Below are positions 55,605 to 63,207 of a stretch of DNA of 64,000 bases, one piece after another; the stretch's first letter is position 1, and each line of letters starts with the position of its first letter. The notes under the pieces are model-generated. The model was not told the origin of the DNA. It was given only the letters and a program-made list of their open reading frames with translations, and searched no databases. The position numbers were made by a program, and so were the translations under genes. This stretch comes from Clostridia bacterium (GTDB taxonomy: Bacteria; Bacillota; Clostridia; Oscillospirales; CAG-272), in contig JAFTVG010000015.1 in the NCBI GenBank assembly GCA_017465885.1, positions 1 through 64,000 on the forward strand. The letters run 5' to 3'.

Positions 55605-56477
55605 ATGACCGATATGTTTACCAATGCCCAAAGAGCAAAGGTGCTGACCCAAGCCCTTCCTTACATTAAAAGATACGTGGGCAAGACCGTGGTGGTCAAA
55701 TACGGCGGAAACGCCATGGTGGACGAGACCTTGAAGCAGCAGGTGATGGAGGACATCGCCCTTTTGTGGCTCATCGGCGTGAAGGTGGTGCTCATCCACG
55801 GCGGCGGCCCCGAGATCAGCGATATGATGAAGCGGCTTGGCAAAAAGCCCGAGTTCATCAACGGTCTGCGGGTCACCGATAAGGAAACGGTGGACATCGT
55901 GCAGATGGTGCTGGCAGGAAAGGTGAATAAGAGCCTGGTGACCCTTTTACAGATGAAGGGTGGCCACGCCGTGGGCGTTTCGGGTATGGACGGCGGCATC
56001 ATCGAGGCAAAGATCAAGGACGAGCGCCTTGGGTTTGTGGGAGAGATCACCAAGGTCAGAGCCAAGCCCATCAACGACCTGCTTGAAAAGAACTACATCC
56101 CCGTGGTATCCACCGTGGCAAGCGACCACGACGGAAACGTGTATAACATCAACGGCGACACCGCCGCGGCGTATATCGCAGGAGCGCTGGAGGCTGAAAG
56201 ACTGATCATGATGACCGATGTGGCAGGCATTTTAAGGGATGTAAACGATCCCTCCTCGCTGATCACCGGCATCACCGTCAACGAGGCAAAGACCCTTTAC
56301 GATGAGGGCGTGATCTCGGGTGGAATGATCCCCAAGGTGGATTGCTGCATCGAGGCAATTTCAGCGGGCGTAAAGGACGTAACCATTATGGACGGAAGAA
56401 TTCCCCACGCCATCCTGATGGAGCTGCTGACCAACGAAGGCGCAGGTACCATGATCGTGGGAGATCGGACGGAATAA
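55605..56477 (+). CDS. argB: Acetylglutamate kinase
   Basis: Phosphorylates N-acetylglutamate. The 290 residues have VVVKYGGNAMVDE, LIHGGGPEISDMMKRLG and the kinase motif GGMIPKVDCCIEAI. The length and the N-terminal helix (MFTNAQRAKVLTQALPYIKR) suggest the hexameric arginine-inhibited form. GAGAAGGGGGAT precedes the ATG. Confidence 0.96.
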   Translation: MTDMFTNAQRAKVLTQALPYIKRYVGKTVVVKYGGNAMVDETLKQQVMEDIALLWLIGVKVVLIHGGGPEISDMMKRLGKKPEFINGLRVTDKETVDIVQMVLAGKVNKSLVTLLQMKGGHAVGVSGMDGGIIEAKIKDERLGFVGEITKVRAKPINDLLEKNYIPVVSTVASDHDGNVYNINGDTAAAYIAGALEAERLIMMTDVAGILRDVNDPSSLITGITVNEAKTLYDEGVISGGMIPKVDCCIEAISAGVKDVTIMDGRIPHAILMELLTNEGAGTMIVGDRTE

Positions 56478-56478
56478 A

Positions 56479-57663
56479 ATGAGCGAGATCAAAAAACAAG
56501 ATCAACAGTATATTGCAAATACCTACGCCCGCTTCCCCTTACAGCTGGTAAACGGCATGGGGGCAGAGGCGTTTGACGAGCAGGGCAACCGCTATATCGA
56601 TATGGGGTCGGGCATCGGCGTGACCTCCTTCGGCTACTGCGATCCCGCGTGGATCACGGCGGTGGCAAACCAGCTCTCCACCCTCCAGCACACCTCTAAT
56701 CTCTACTATACCGAGCCCTGCGTCAAGCTGGCAAAGCTTCTTTGTGAAAGGACGGGGGCAGGGAAGGTCTTCTTTTCCAATTCGGGTGCAGAGGCAAACG
56801 AGTGTGCCATCAAGGTGGCAAGAAAGTATATGGCGGAAAAGAAGGGTGAGGACTGCTATACCATTATCACCCTTGAAAACAGCTTCCACGGCAGAACCAT
56901 CACCACCCTTGCCGCAACGGGGCAGGAGGTCTTTCATAAGACCTTCAAGCCGCTGACCGACGGCTTTATGCACCTGCCTGCAAACGATCTTGAAGCGGTG
57001 AAGACGGCACTGTCTCAAAAAAAGATCGCCGCCGTGATGATCGAGTGCGTGCAGGGCGAGGGAGGGGTGCTTCCCCTTGACCCCGACTACGTAAAGGCGC
57101 TTGCCGCCCTTTTGAAGGAGCAGGAGGTGCTGCTCATCGTGGACGAGGTGCAGACGGGCAACGGCAGAACGGGCAAGCTTTACGCTTATATGCACTACGG
57201 CATCACCCCCGATATCGTTTCTACCGCCAAGGGTCTTGGCGGCGGACTGCCTATCGGTGCCACCCTGCTTTACGGCGAGGTGCAAAACACCCTCCACTTC
57301 GGCGACCACGGCTCCACCTACGGCGGAAATCCCGTTTGCTGTGCGGGGGCGTACAGCGTCATCGAGCGGTTGGACGAGGACTTTCTCAAGGAGGTGCAGG
57401 AGAAGAGCGACTTCGTTTTTGAAAGCCTGAAGGGTGCAAAGGGTATCAAGTCGGTAAACGGACTTGGGCTGATGATCGGCATCGAAACGGCGGCTCCTGC
57501 CAAGGAGATCCTGCTTGAATGTATGGCAAGAGGGGTGCTTTGCCTGACGGCAAAGACCAAGCTTCGTCTGTTACCCCCTCTGAACATCACCACCGAACAG
57601 TTAAGCGAGGCACTTGACGTGATCAAGGCAGTCGCCGCAGAAAAGGAGGAGCGCAATGCTTAA
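56479..57663 (+). CDS. argD: Acetylornithine aminotransferase
   Basis: A PLP enzyme converting N-acetylglutamate semialdehyde to N-acetylornithine. The 394 residues have the lysine site [28 protein letters not shown] and the aspartate of [15 protein letters not shown]. It begins 1 bp after argB and overlaps argF by 8 bp. Confidence 0.96.
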   Translation: MSEIKKQDQQYIANTYARFPLQLVNGMGAEAFDEQGNRYIDMGSGIGVTSFGYCDPAWITAVANQLSTLQHTSNLYYTEPCVKLAKLLCERTGAGKVFFSNSGAEANECAIKVARKYMAEKKGEDCYTIITLENSFHGRTITTLAATGQEVFHKTFKPLTDGFMHLPANDLEAVKTALSQKKIAAVMIECVQGEGGVLPLDPDYVKALAALLKEQEVLLIVDEVQTGNGRTGKLYAYMHYGITPDIVSTAKGLGGGLPIGATLLYGEVQNTLHFGDHGSTYGGNPVCCAGAYSVIERLDEDFLKEVQEKSDFVFESLKGAKGIKSVNGLGLMIGIETAAPAKEILLECMARGVLCLTAKTKLRLLPPLNITTEQLSEALDVIKAVAAEKEERNA

Positions 57664-58657
57664 GGGAAGAAGCTTTTTAACCTTACTTGATTATACCCCC
57701 GAGGAGATCGGATATCTCATCGATCTTGCCGCCAAGCTGAAGGCGGAAAAGAAGCAGGGCATTGCCCACAGACATTGCGCGGGCAAGAATATTGCGCTGG
57801 TATTTGAAAAGACCAGCACCCGCACCCGTTGCGCCTTTGAGGTGGCGGCGGCGGATCTTGGAATGCATCCCGTCTATCTTGACCCCAAAAGCTCCCAGAT
57901 CGGCAAAAAGGAGAGCATCGCAGACACCGCAAGAGTGCTTGGCAGAATGTTTGACGGCATCGAATACAGAGGCTTTGGTCAGGAGATCGTGGAAAAGCTG
58001 GCAAAGTACGCGGACGTGCCCGTGTGGAACGGACTGACCAACGAATTTCACCCCACCCAGATCCTTGCAGACTTTCTGACCATCAAGGAGCATTTCGGCA
58101 AGCTCAAGGGCATCAATTTCGTCTATATGGGCGACGCCCGCTACAATATGGGCAATTCCTTAATGGTGGGCTGTGCCAAGATGGGTCTCAATTTCACCGC
58201 CTGCGCCCCCGAAGGATATTTCCCCGATAAGGCGTTGATCGCAAAGTGCCAGGAGGCGGCAAAGGAAAGCGGTGCCACCCTTTCTTTTGAAAGCGATCCC
58301 GAAAAGGCTTTAAAAAATGCCGACGTGGTGTATACCGACGTTTGGGTGTCCATGGGCGAGCCGGACGAGGTGTGGAAGGAGCGCATCGACGCCCTGCTTC
58401 CTTACCGGGTCAACAGCTGTATGATGGCTCTTGCCGATGAAAACGCCGTCTTTATGCACTGCCTGCCCGCATACCACAACGACGAGACCGAGGTGGGCAA
58501 GAGCGTGGGCGAAAAGTTCGGACTTTCCGCCTTGGAGGTCACCGAGGAGGTCTTCGAGGGACCTCAGTCCATCGTCTTTGACGAGGCAGAAAACAGAATG
58601 CACACCATCAAAGCCGTCATGGCGGCAACGCTGGTGGATGCGGAAAAACTGATTTAA
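57656..58657 (+). CDS. argF: Ornithine carbamoyltransferase
   Basis: Makes citrulline from ornithine and carbamoyl phosphate. The 333 residues have the carbamoyl-phosphate site [14 protein letters not shown] (STRTR), [11 protein letters not shown] and the ornithine motif [20 protein letters not shown] lies just ahead of the ATG, inside argD. Last gene of the operon, ending at a strong bidirectional terminator. It could be argF or arcB by sequence; the context favours biosynthesis. Confidence 0.96.
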   Translation: MLKGRSFLTLLDYTPEEIGYLIDLAAKLKAEKKQGIAHRHCAGKNIALVFEKTSTRTRCAFEVAAADLGMHPVYLDPKSSQIGKKESIADTARVLGRMFDGIEYRGFGQEIVEKLAKYADVPVWNGLTNEFHPTQILADFLTIKEHFGKLKGINFVYMGDARYNMGNSLMVGCAKMGLNFTACAPEGYFPDKALIAKCQEAAKESGATLSFESDPEKALKNADVVYTDVWVSMGEPDEVWKERIDALLPYRVNSCMMALADENAVFMHCLPAYHNDETEVGKSVGEKFGLSALEVTEEVFEGPQSIVFDEAENRMHTIKAVMAATLVDAEKLI

Positions 58658-58660
58658 TAA

Positions 58661-58696
58661 AAAAAGCATCGCAATTTTGGAATTGCGATGCTTTTT
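58661..58696. terminator. Shared bidirectional terminator, argF/blaR1
   Basis: A perfect 16-bp stem AAAAAGCATCGCAATT / its complement with a TTGG loop, with A and T runs on both flanks, between two convergent genes. It is an intact example of the kind of site that seems to have been split by elements A1 and A2. Confidence 0.92.
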
Positions 58697-58703
58697 TTTT
58701 GCT

Positions 58704-61079
58704 TTAGAGATGCTTTTCGGTCAGGACGATGCGCCCGTCCTCAAGGGAGACGCTGTAAAGAATATACTGTCCATTCTCGACGTATTTCTCAAGATGAAGC
58801 GTTCCCGAGAGAAGATACATTTGATAACTTGCATAATAGTTGGGAGTATCCAACCTTGCAGAAAGGATTTCTTTGTAGGTTCTGCCGTTTGTTTCAACGG
58901 TAAACTGCGCTTGAAGACCCAGGGAAGAGGAGAAAACGTGGTTTTCAAGCGTGCAAAGGTCGTCGCTCCCGTCACCGTCAATATCAAAAAGGAGCGATTG
59001 CTTGTAGAGCAGGGCGGAAATTTCGGTGGTGGGCACACCCTTGACAAGCCGGATTTCAAAAAGAAAGCTTTGGTTGCCGTTTGCCTTTTCAGAGCCCTTT
59101 AAATAGAGCCTGTCGCCCTGTATCTCAAACTCATAAAGCCGACAGTCCGGACGAAGCACCACCCGCACGACTTCTTCTCCTTTGTACATGGTCAGATAGT
59201 AGGAGGTCACACCGGAGGTGGGTCCGCATCTCAGCGAAAAGCGCTCTTTTTCGCCATCTCCGTCAATGTCGAAGGCAATGCCGTCAATCTGGGGGAGAAC
59301 GATGTCGCTTTCGGGAATAAAACCGGGCTCGGTGAAGATGGCGCCGTCGGGAATGCAGGGGCGCGCCTTGCCGTTATAGGTGTATTCGGGCAGGGCGGCA
59401 GAGTCTGCGGCAACGAAGATTAGGGTGTTTTCATCCTTTTTAAAGACGTACTTTTCTTTAAGATCGTCGGAAATACAGACGATCAGCCCTGTTTCTTCGC
59501 TATAGGTATAGTGGCCGTAGGGGTAGTACGCACCTCTTGTGGAGGGGATGAGGGAGAAGGTGCCGTCCTCCTTCAAGGACAGATAAGAGCGGTCGTAGTC
59601 CTCAAAAGCGTAATTGTAGATCCCTTCGTTCATCAGCCAGCGGTCGATCTGATCCCACATGGTGGCTTTGTTCTTTTCAGCGTATTCCTGACCGTTAAGG
59701 GCTCTTGACCACCATTTCATCGGCACCATTTTGCGGATATCGTCGTCATAGTCAGAGCCGTCACGGGGAACGGTATAGCTTTTTAGCACGAAGCCCTCCT
59801 CGTCGTGAAGCTCCATCACGATCTTGGCAGGACCGCTAAAGCCGTTAAACTGCTCAAGCCGTCCCTTTTCAAGGGAGTATTCGCCGTAGTTGATCCATAA
59901 ATAGTAGATGTAGTCACCGTTTTTCTCTTCCGTGCCGAAAACGGTGTGCCCTTCAAAGGCTCTGGTATTGCCTCGCTTATCGTTGTGATTCTCTTCAAGA
60001 ATGATCTTGGAAAGGGCGAGCTGCTCTTCGCCGCTGACCGAAAAGTCCTTGTCCCGCGGATCGGTCAAAAGACAGCCCGTAAGGAGCAGGGAGATCAGGA
60101 GGGCGCCGATCAGCACCCAAAGGGCAGGCTTTTTATAGGATAGCACCGATTTGATCCGGGATTTCACCCCCGTCTCGCCAAAGGCAAGGGGGCAGGCGGA
60201 AAGGGTGCGGCGTCCTTTTTTGCCTATACTGCAGTGAAGCAGGGCAGAGGAGTAGCCCTTTTTGCCCTCGGCATCCAGATGACGGATCACCTTTTCGTCG
60301 CACGCCGCCTCAATATCCCTGCAAAGCAGAAGATAGGCAAGCCACAAAAGGGGATTGAACCAATAGAACGACAGCAAAAAGAAGGCAAAGGGCTTGATGA
60401 GATGATCCTTTCTCTTCAAATGCGCTCTCTCGTGGGCAAGAACGTGCCCCTTATCCTCATCTGAAAGTGCGGTGGGCAGATAGATGCGGGGGTTCACGAT
60501 GCCGAAAATGAAGGGGCTTTCCACCTTGTCGGAAAGATAGCAGTCCTCCTCGTCCTTTACCGCCTCTCTCAGGCGGATCCTTAAAGCAAGAAAGCTGAAA
60601 AACATATAAAGGAGCATTGCTGCCGCCCCCGCAAGCCAAAGGAAGGCTAAAACCCGCACCAGACCCTCAAAGGGGTAGACCTTTGGCCAGCCCGAGGCGG
60701 AAAAATGCTCTGAAAGGATGGGATTGACCGCAGAATTTAATACGGTAATGCCGCTGTGGATCTGAGGCTCTGTCTGATAGATTGCCTCGGGAGGCACCGT
60801 TTCGGTGCTGGGGATCAGACTTATGGCGCTTTCCACAGAGAAGGGAAGCACCAGCCGCAGCGCCACCAACCCCCACAGCGCGCAGGTGATCCACTTGGGC
60901 GCCTTCTTCAAAAGGGGTCTTACGAGGACGAGCACTAAAACGATCCATCCGGCCGTGATGCTCATGTTTAAAAAATTTAAAAACAGTTCTTCCATTTCTA
61001 TTCCTCCTATGGCCAGCGTCAGGACGATCCAGCCCGCCATAATGATCATGTTTAAAAAATTTAAAAACAGTTCTTTCAT
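58704..61079 (-). CDS. blaR1: BlaR1/MecR1-type M56 sensor peptidase with long C-terminal region
   Basis: The 791-residue frame has an N-terminal four-helix membrane domain with the M56 zinc motif HERAH in GHVLAHERAHLKRKDH, then a further helix (VLIGALLISLLLTGCLL) and a long extracellular part. That part is not a penicillin-binding fold. It contains two D-x-D-G-D-G/S segments (FDIDGDGEKERF and FDIDGDGSDDLC) as in calcium-binding repeats. The start is duplicated: 60996-61079 and 60912-60995 each carry their own Shine-Dalgarno and nearly the same 28 codons. The second ATG (60995) gives the normal N terminus. BlaI lies directly upstream. Confidence 0.85.
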   Translation of the reverse strand: MKELFLNFLNMIIMAGWIVLTLAIGGIEMEELFLNFLNMSITAGWIVLVLVLVRPLLKKAPKWITCALWGLVALRLVLPFSVESAISLIPSTETVPPEAIYQTEPQIHSGITVLNSAVNPILSEHFSASGWPKVYPFEGLVRVLAFLWLAGAAAMLLYMFFSFLALRIRLREAVKDEEDCYLSDKVESPFIFGIVNPRIYLPTALSDEDKGHVLAHERAHLKRKDHLIKPFAFFLLSFYWFNPLLWLAYLLLCRDIEAACDEKVIRHLDAEGKKGYSSALLHCSIGKKGRRTLSACPLAFGETGVKSRIKSVLSYKKPALWVLIGALLISLLLTGCLLTDPRDKDFSVSGEEQLALSKIILEENHNDKRGNTRAFEGHTVFGTEEKNGDYIYYLWINYGEYSLEKGRLEQFNGFSGPAKIVMELHDEEGFVLKSYTVPRDGSDYDDDIRKMVPMKWWSRALNGQEYAEKNKATMWDQIDRWLMNEGIYNYAFEDYDRSYLSLKEDGTFSLIPSTRGAYYPYGHYTYSEETGLIVCISDDLKEKYVFKKDENTLIFVAADSAALPEYTYNGKARPCIPDGAIFTEPGFIPESDIVLPQIDGIAFDIDGDGEKERFSLRCGPTSGVTSYYLTMYKGEEVVRVVLRPDCRLYEFEIQGDRLYLKGSEKANGNQSFLFEIRLVKGVPTTEISALLYKQSLLFDIDGDGSDDLCTLENHVFSSSLGLQAQFTVETNGRTYKEILSARLDTPNYYASYQMYLLSGTLHLEKYVENGQYILYSVSLEDGRIVLTEKHL

Positions 61080-61081
61080 TC

Positions 61082-61444
61082 TTAGTCCTCCTTATAATCG
61101 TCGATCATCCTTTGAAGCTCGGCGATCTCGCTGTCGCTCAGCTTCTTTTTGGAGGTGAAGGCGGCAAGAAAGGCGGGAAGCGATCCGCCGAAGGACTCCT
61201 CCACGAAACGGGTGCTCTGCCCCGCGTAGTAGTCCTTCTTTGAAATCAGAGAGATGACCATCCCCTTGTCGTTTTGAAAGATCCCCTTGTCGCAAAGGCG
61301 CTTTAAGACGGTGTAGGAGGTGGTCTTTTTCCAGCCCAGCGTCTCTTCACTTTTCTTTGCAAGATCGCCCGAGGCGATAGGCTCGTTTGCCCAGATGATT
61401 TCGGCAAAGCTCTTTTCGCCGCTTCCCATTTGCAGTTCGCTCAT
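61082..61444 (-). CDS. blaI: BlaI/MecI-family repressor
   Basis: The 120-residue repressor has the winged helix (GDLAKKSEETLGWKKTTSYT, VLKRLCDKGI) and a C-terminal dimerisation helix (KKKLSDSEIAELQRMIDDY). When the BlaR1 partner is activated the repressor is cleaved and both genes are expressed. GAGAGGTACAACC lies upstream of the ATG. No beta-lactamase gene is adjacent; the pair may control targets elsewhere. Confidence 0.92.
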   Translation of the reverse strand: MSELQMGSGEKSFAEIIWANEPIASGDLAKKSEETLGWKKTTSYTVLKRLCDKGIFQNDKGMVISLISKKDYYAGQSTRFVEESFGGSLPAFLAAFTSKKKLSDSEIAELQRMIDDYKED

Positions 61445-61524
61445 TTTGGTTGTACCTCTCTTTTTGGTCGTTTATATACCTTGTTTTTTATACGTCATCC
61501 CCTCGGAAATGCTTCCAAGGTTCA

Positions 61525-61577
61525 TTCTACAATCTGTAGTACACCTGCATTCTACACCTTGTAGAACGCTTTGTCAA
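61525..61577 (-). promoter_or_regulatory. blaI promoter with two BlaI operators
   Basis: On the minus strand -35 TTGACA (61577-61572) and -10 TAGAAT (61554-61549) have a 17-bp spacer. Palindrome TTCTACACCTTGTAGAA (61550-61566) covers the spacer and -10, and TTCTACAATCTGTAGTA (61525-61541) covers the start. Both match the CTACA-x(3)-TGTAG-like BlaI/MecI operator. Confidence 0.9.
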
Positions 61578-61638
61578 GCCCTTTTTTCAAAAAACAGAAA
61601 ATATTTTTTATTTTCCGTAGGATCGCCCCGAATAACCC

Positions 61639-61667
61639 TTGACAAAAGGGGGGAAACTCGGTAAAAT
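61639..61667 (+). promoter_or_regulatory. Promoter of the FTR-like/thioredoxin pair
   Basis: TTGACA (61639-61644) and TAAAAT (61662-61667), spacer 17 bp. Confidence 0.8.
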
Positions 61668-61701
61668 AAAAGCACAAAACGGATGCAAGGAGGAGCGCCC
61701 G

Positions 61702-61905
61702 ATGGCAAAGATCCGCTTAAATGAAGACGAAGAAACAGTAAAAATGATCAAAGAGGGCTTGAAAAAGAAGGGCGGCTACTGTCCCTGCAGAAGGGAAATG
61801 ACCCCCGAAAACAAATGCATCTGCAAGGAATTCAGAGAACAGATGGCAGACCCGAATTTCGAGGGCTACTGTCACTGTATGCTCTACTATAAGGAAAAGG
61901 GCTGA
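61702..61905 (+). CDS. Ferredoxin-thioredoxin reductase catalytic subunit-like protein
   Basis: A 67-residue protein, starting at ATG 61702 (AAGGAGGAG upstream), with the FTR beta cysteine pattern: YCPCRRE, KCICKEF and GYCHC. In FTR these hold a 4Fe-4S cluster beside a redox disulfide that reduces thioredoxin with ferredoxin electrons. It is shorter than the plant and cyanobacterial enzymes, as in anaerobes. The thioredoxin gene 31 bp downstream is the likely partner. Confidence 0.88.
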   Translation: MAKIRLNEDEETVKMIKEGLKKKGGYCPCRREMTPENKCICKEFREQMADPNFEGYCHCMLYYKEKG

Positions 61906-61936
61906 TATCCCCAAAAGAGAAAAAGAGGTGAACGAT

Positions 61937-62233
61937 ATGAAGATCAAGGCAAGTGAATTTGAAAAGGAAGTCGTAGGCGCAAAGGGAAAGGTGATCGTGG
62001 ATTTCTACGCCGAGTGGTGCCCTCCCTGCAAAAGACTTGCGCCCCTGCTTGAGGAGCTGGAAAACGAGGGCAAGGTAAAGGTCTGCAAGGTGGACGTGGA
62101 CGAGGAGGGCGCGCTTGCTATGCAGTTCGGCGTGACCAACATCCCCCTGCTGGTCCTCTTTGAAGAGGGCAAGGCTCTAAGATCCTCCCTTGGCTACAAG
62201 ACCAAGGCGGAGCTGGTTGAGTTTATCGGTTAA
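61937..62233 (+). CDS. trxA: Thioredoxin
   Basis: A 98-residue thioredoxin fold with active site WCPPC (VDFYAEWCPPCKRLAPLL) and the cis-proline TNIPLLVLF. The second active-site residue pair is PP instead of the GP of classical thioredoxin, which alters its redox potential. ATG 61937 with AGAGGTGA upstream is preferred over GTG 61928. Probably reduced by the FTR-like protein. Confidence 0.94.
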   Translation: MKIKASEFEKEVVGAKGKVIVDFYAEWCPPCKRLAPLLEELENEGKVKVCKVDVDEEGALAMQFGVTNIPLLVLFEEGKALRSSLGYKTKAELVEFIG

Positions 62234-62242
62234 AAACGTACA

Positions 62243-62530
62243 ATAAAAAAGACCGTTTTGCCCAACTTCTCATAAGGAAGTTGGGCAGTTTTATTCGCCT
62301 TGCGGCGAGTGATATTGCTTCGCAGTGATATTCGGCTTGCGCCGAGTGGTATTCGCCTCGCGAGTTTTGGAGGCGAATAAAATATCACTGAAGCCGTAAG
62401 GCTTCAATATCACTATTGCGTAAGCGATAATATCACTCCGACGCAGTCGGAATATAACTCTTGCTTTCTCAGCAGATTTTTGATATAATACAATCAGCAT
62501 GATAGGGGTATGGGCTTTGCCCTATGCCTT
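62243..62530. repeat. Hairpin element A2, left arm and array
   Basis: Left arm ATAAAAAAGACCGTTT (62243-62258) is the perfect complement of AAACGGTCTTTTTTAT at 63188-63203. Inside are a capping hairpin GCCCAACTTC / GAAGTTGGGC (62260-62286) and an array with linkers AGTGATATT (twice), AGTGGTATT, then AATATCACT (three times) and AATATAACT. Stems include CGGC-TTGC-GCCG, GAAGCC-GTAA-GGCTTC and CCGAC-GCA-GTCGG. The module ATAGGGGTATGGGCTTTGCC (62502-62521) matches the inverted module of element A1. A second shared block TTCTCATAAGGAAGTT (62267-62282) recurs inverted at 63163-63178. Confidence 0.8.
62461..62489 (+). promoter_or_regulatory. Promoter of the cargo gene in element A2
   Basis: TTGCTT (62461-62466) and TATAAT (62484-62489), spacer 17 bp, directly after the hairpin array. 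Confidence 0.65.
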
Positions 62531-62602
62531 TGTAATACAAAGGCGAAACTGGCGATAATATTTTGATAAAACTCAATCATAATAAGCGAAGGAGAAACAC
62601 CT

Positions 62603-63070
62603 ATGAATGAAAATAGTGTTTGGCAAAAAGCGCAAACTATAGAATTAGAAGTTGCAAAAGATATCCTTCCCGAATTTGATATTGGTTTTGACAGAAAAAT
62701 TCCAACTGATATTGAAAAAGAAATGCGTTCGTTTGTTGCGTGGATGGAAGAAAATTATCGCATACCTATCACTTTGTGGGTTGACTTTGAATATAAGCAT
62801 TATCTAATTAGGCGAGACGGCAAACGCGTTGGATATTTGTTTTATTGGGCTGACTTTTCTTCCTATCCTGTATTTGACAATAAAAATGATATTCCGCAAA
62901 TCAAGCTTCCGGTTCGAACAGAACATAGCTCGATCGAGGAAATTTTGATTTCTTTCATTGAGGCTATTACTGATTATTATGCTTGGATTTGCAATGAGAT
63001 AGAAAAGTATGAGCAAGATGAGAAAGATGTGGAAGAAATCTTACAAGCGTATATGAGATATCGTGGATAA
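62603..63070 (+). CDS. Hypothetical cargo protein of hairpin element A2
   Basis: A 155-residue acidic protein, not recognised: MNENSVWQKAQTIELEVAKD, a central beta-rich part (PITLWVDFEYKHYLIRRDGK, VGYLFYWADF) and a helical end with IEEILISFIEAITDYYAW. GCGAAGGAG lies 10 bp before the ATG. Much AT-richer than the neighbouring trxA and ABC genes. It has its own promoter and terminator and lies wholly within the inverted repeat of element A2, so it looks like a transferred cassette. Small acidic proteins of this kind may be immunity or inhibitor proteins, but nothing here shows it. Confidence 0.65.
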   Translation: MNENSVWQKAQTIELEVAKDILPEFDIGFDRKIPTDIEKEMRSFVAWMEENYRIPITLWVDFEYKHYLIRRDGKRVGYLFYWADFSSYPVFDNKNDIPQIKLPVRTEHSSIEEILISFIEAITDYYAWICNEIEKYEQDEKDVEEILQAYMRYRG

Positions 63071-63093
63071 TGCCATCACAGCTATTAAATAAT

Positions 63094-63137
63094 ATACCCC
63101 GGACAGATTTCACAAAAAACTGTCCGGGGTATTATTT
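63094..63137 (+). terminator. Terminator of the cargo gene
   Basis: A perfect 13-bp stem ATACCCCGGACAG / CTGTCCGGGGTAT, then TATTTATT. Confidence 0.85.
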
Positions 63138-63207
63138 ATTTGCTGCGAATCAAGTTGGATTAAACTTCCTTATGAGAACCAGCCCTTAAACGGTCTTTTT
63201 TATAGCA

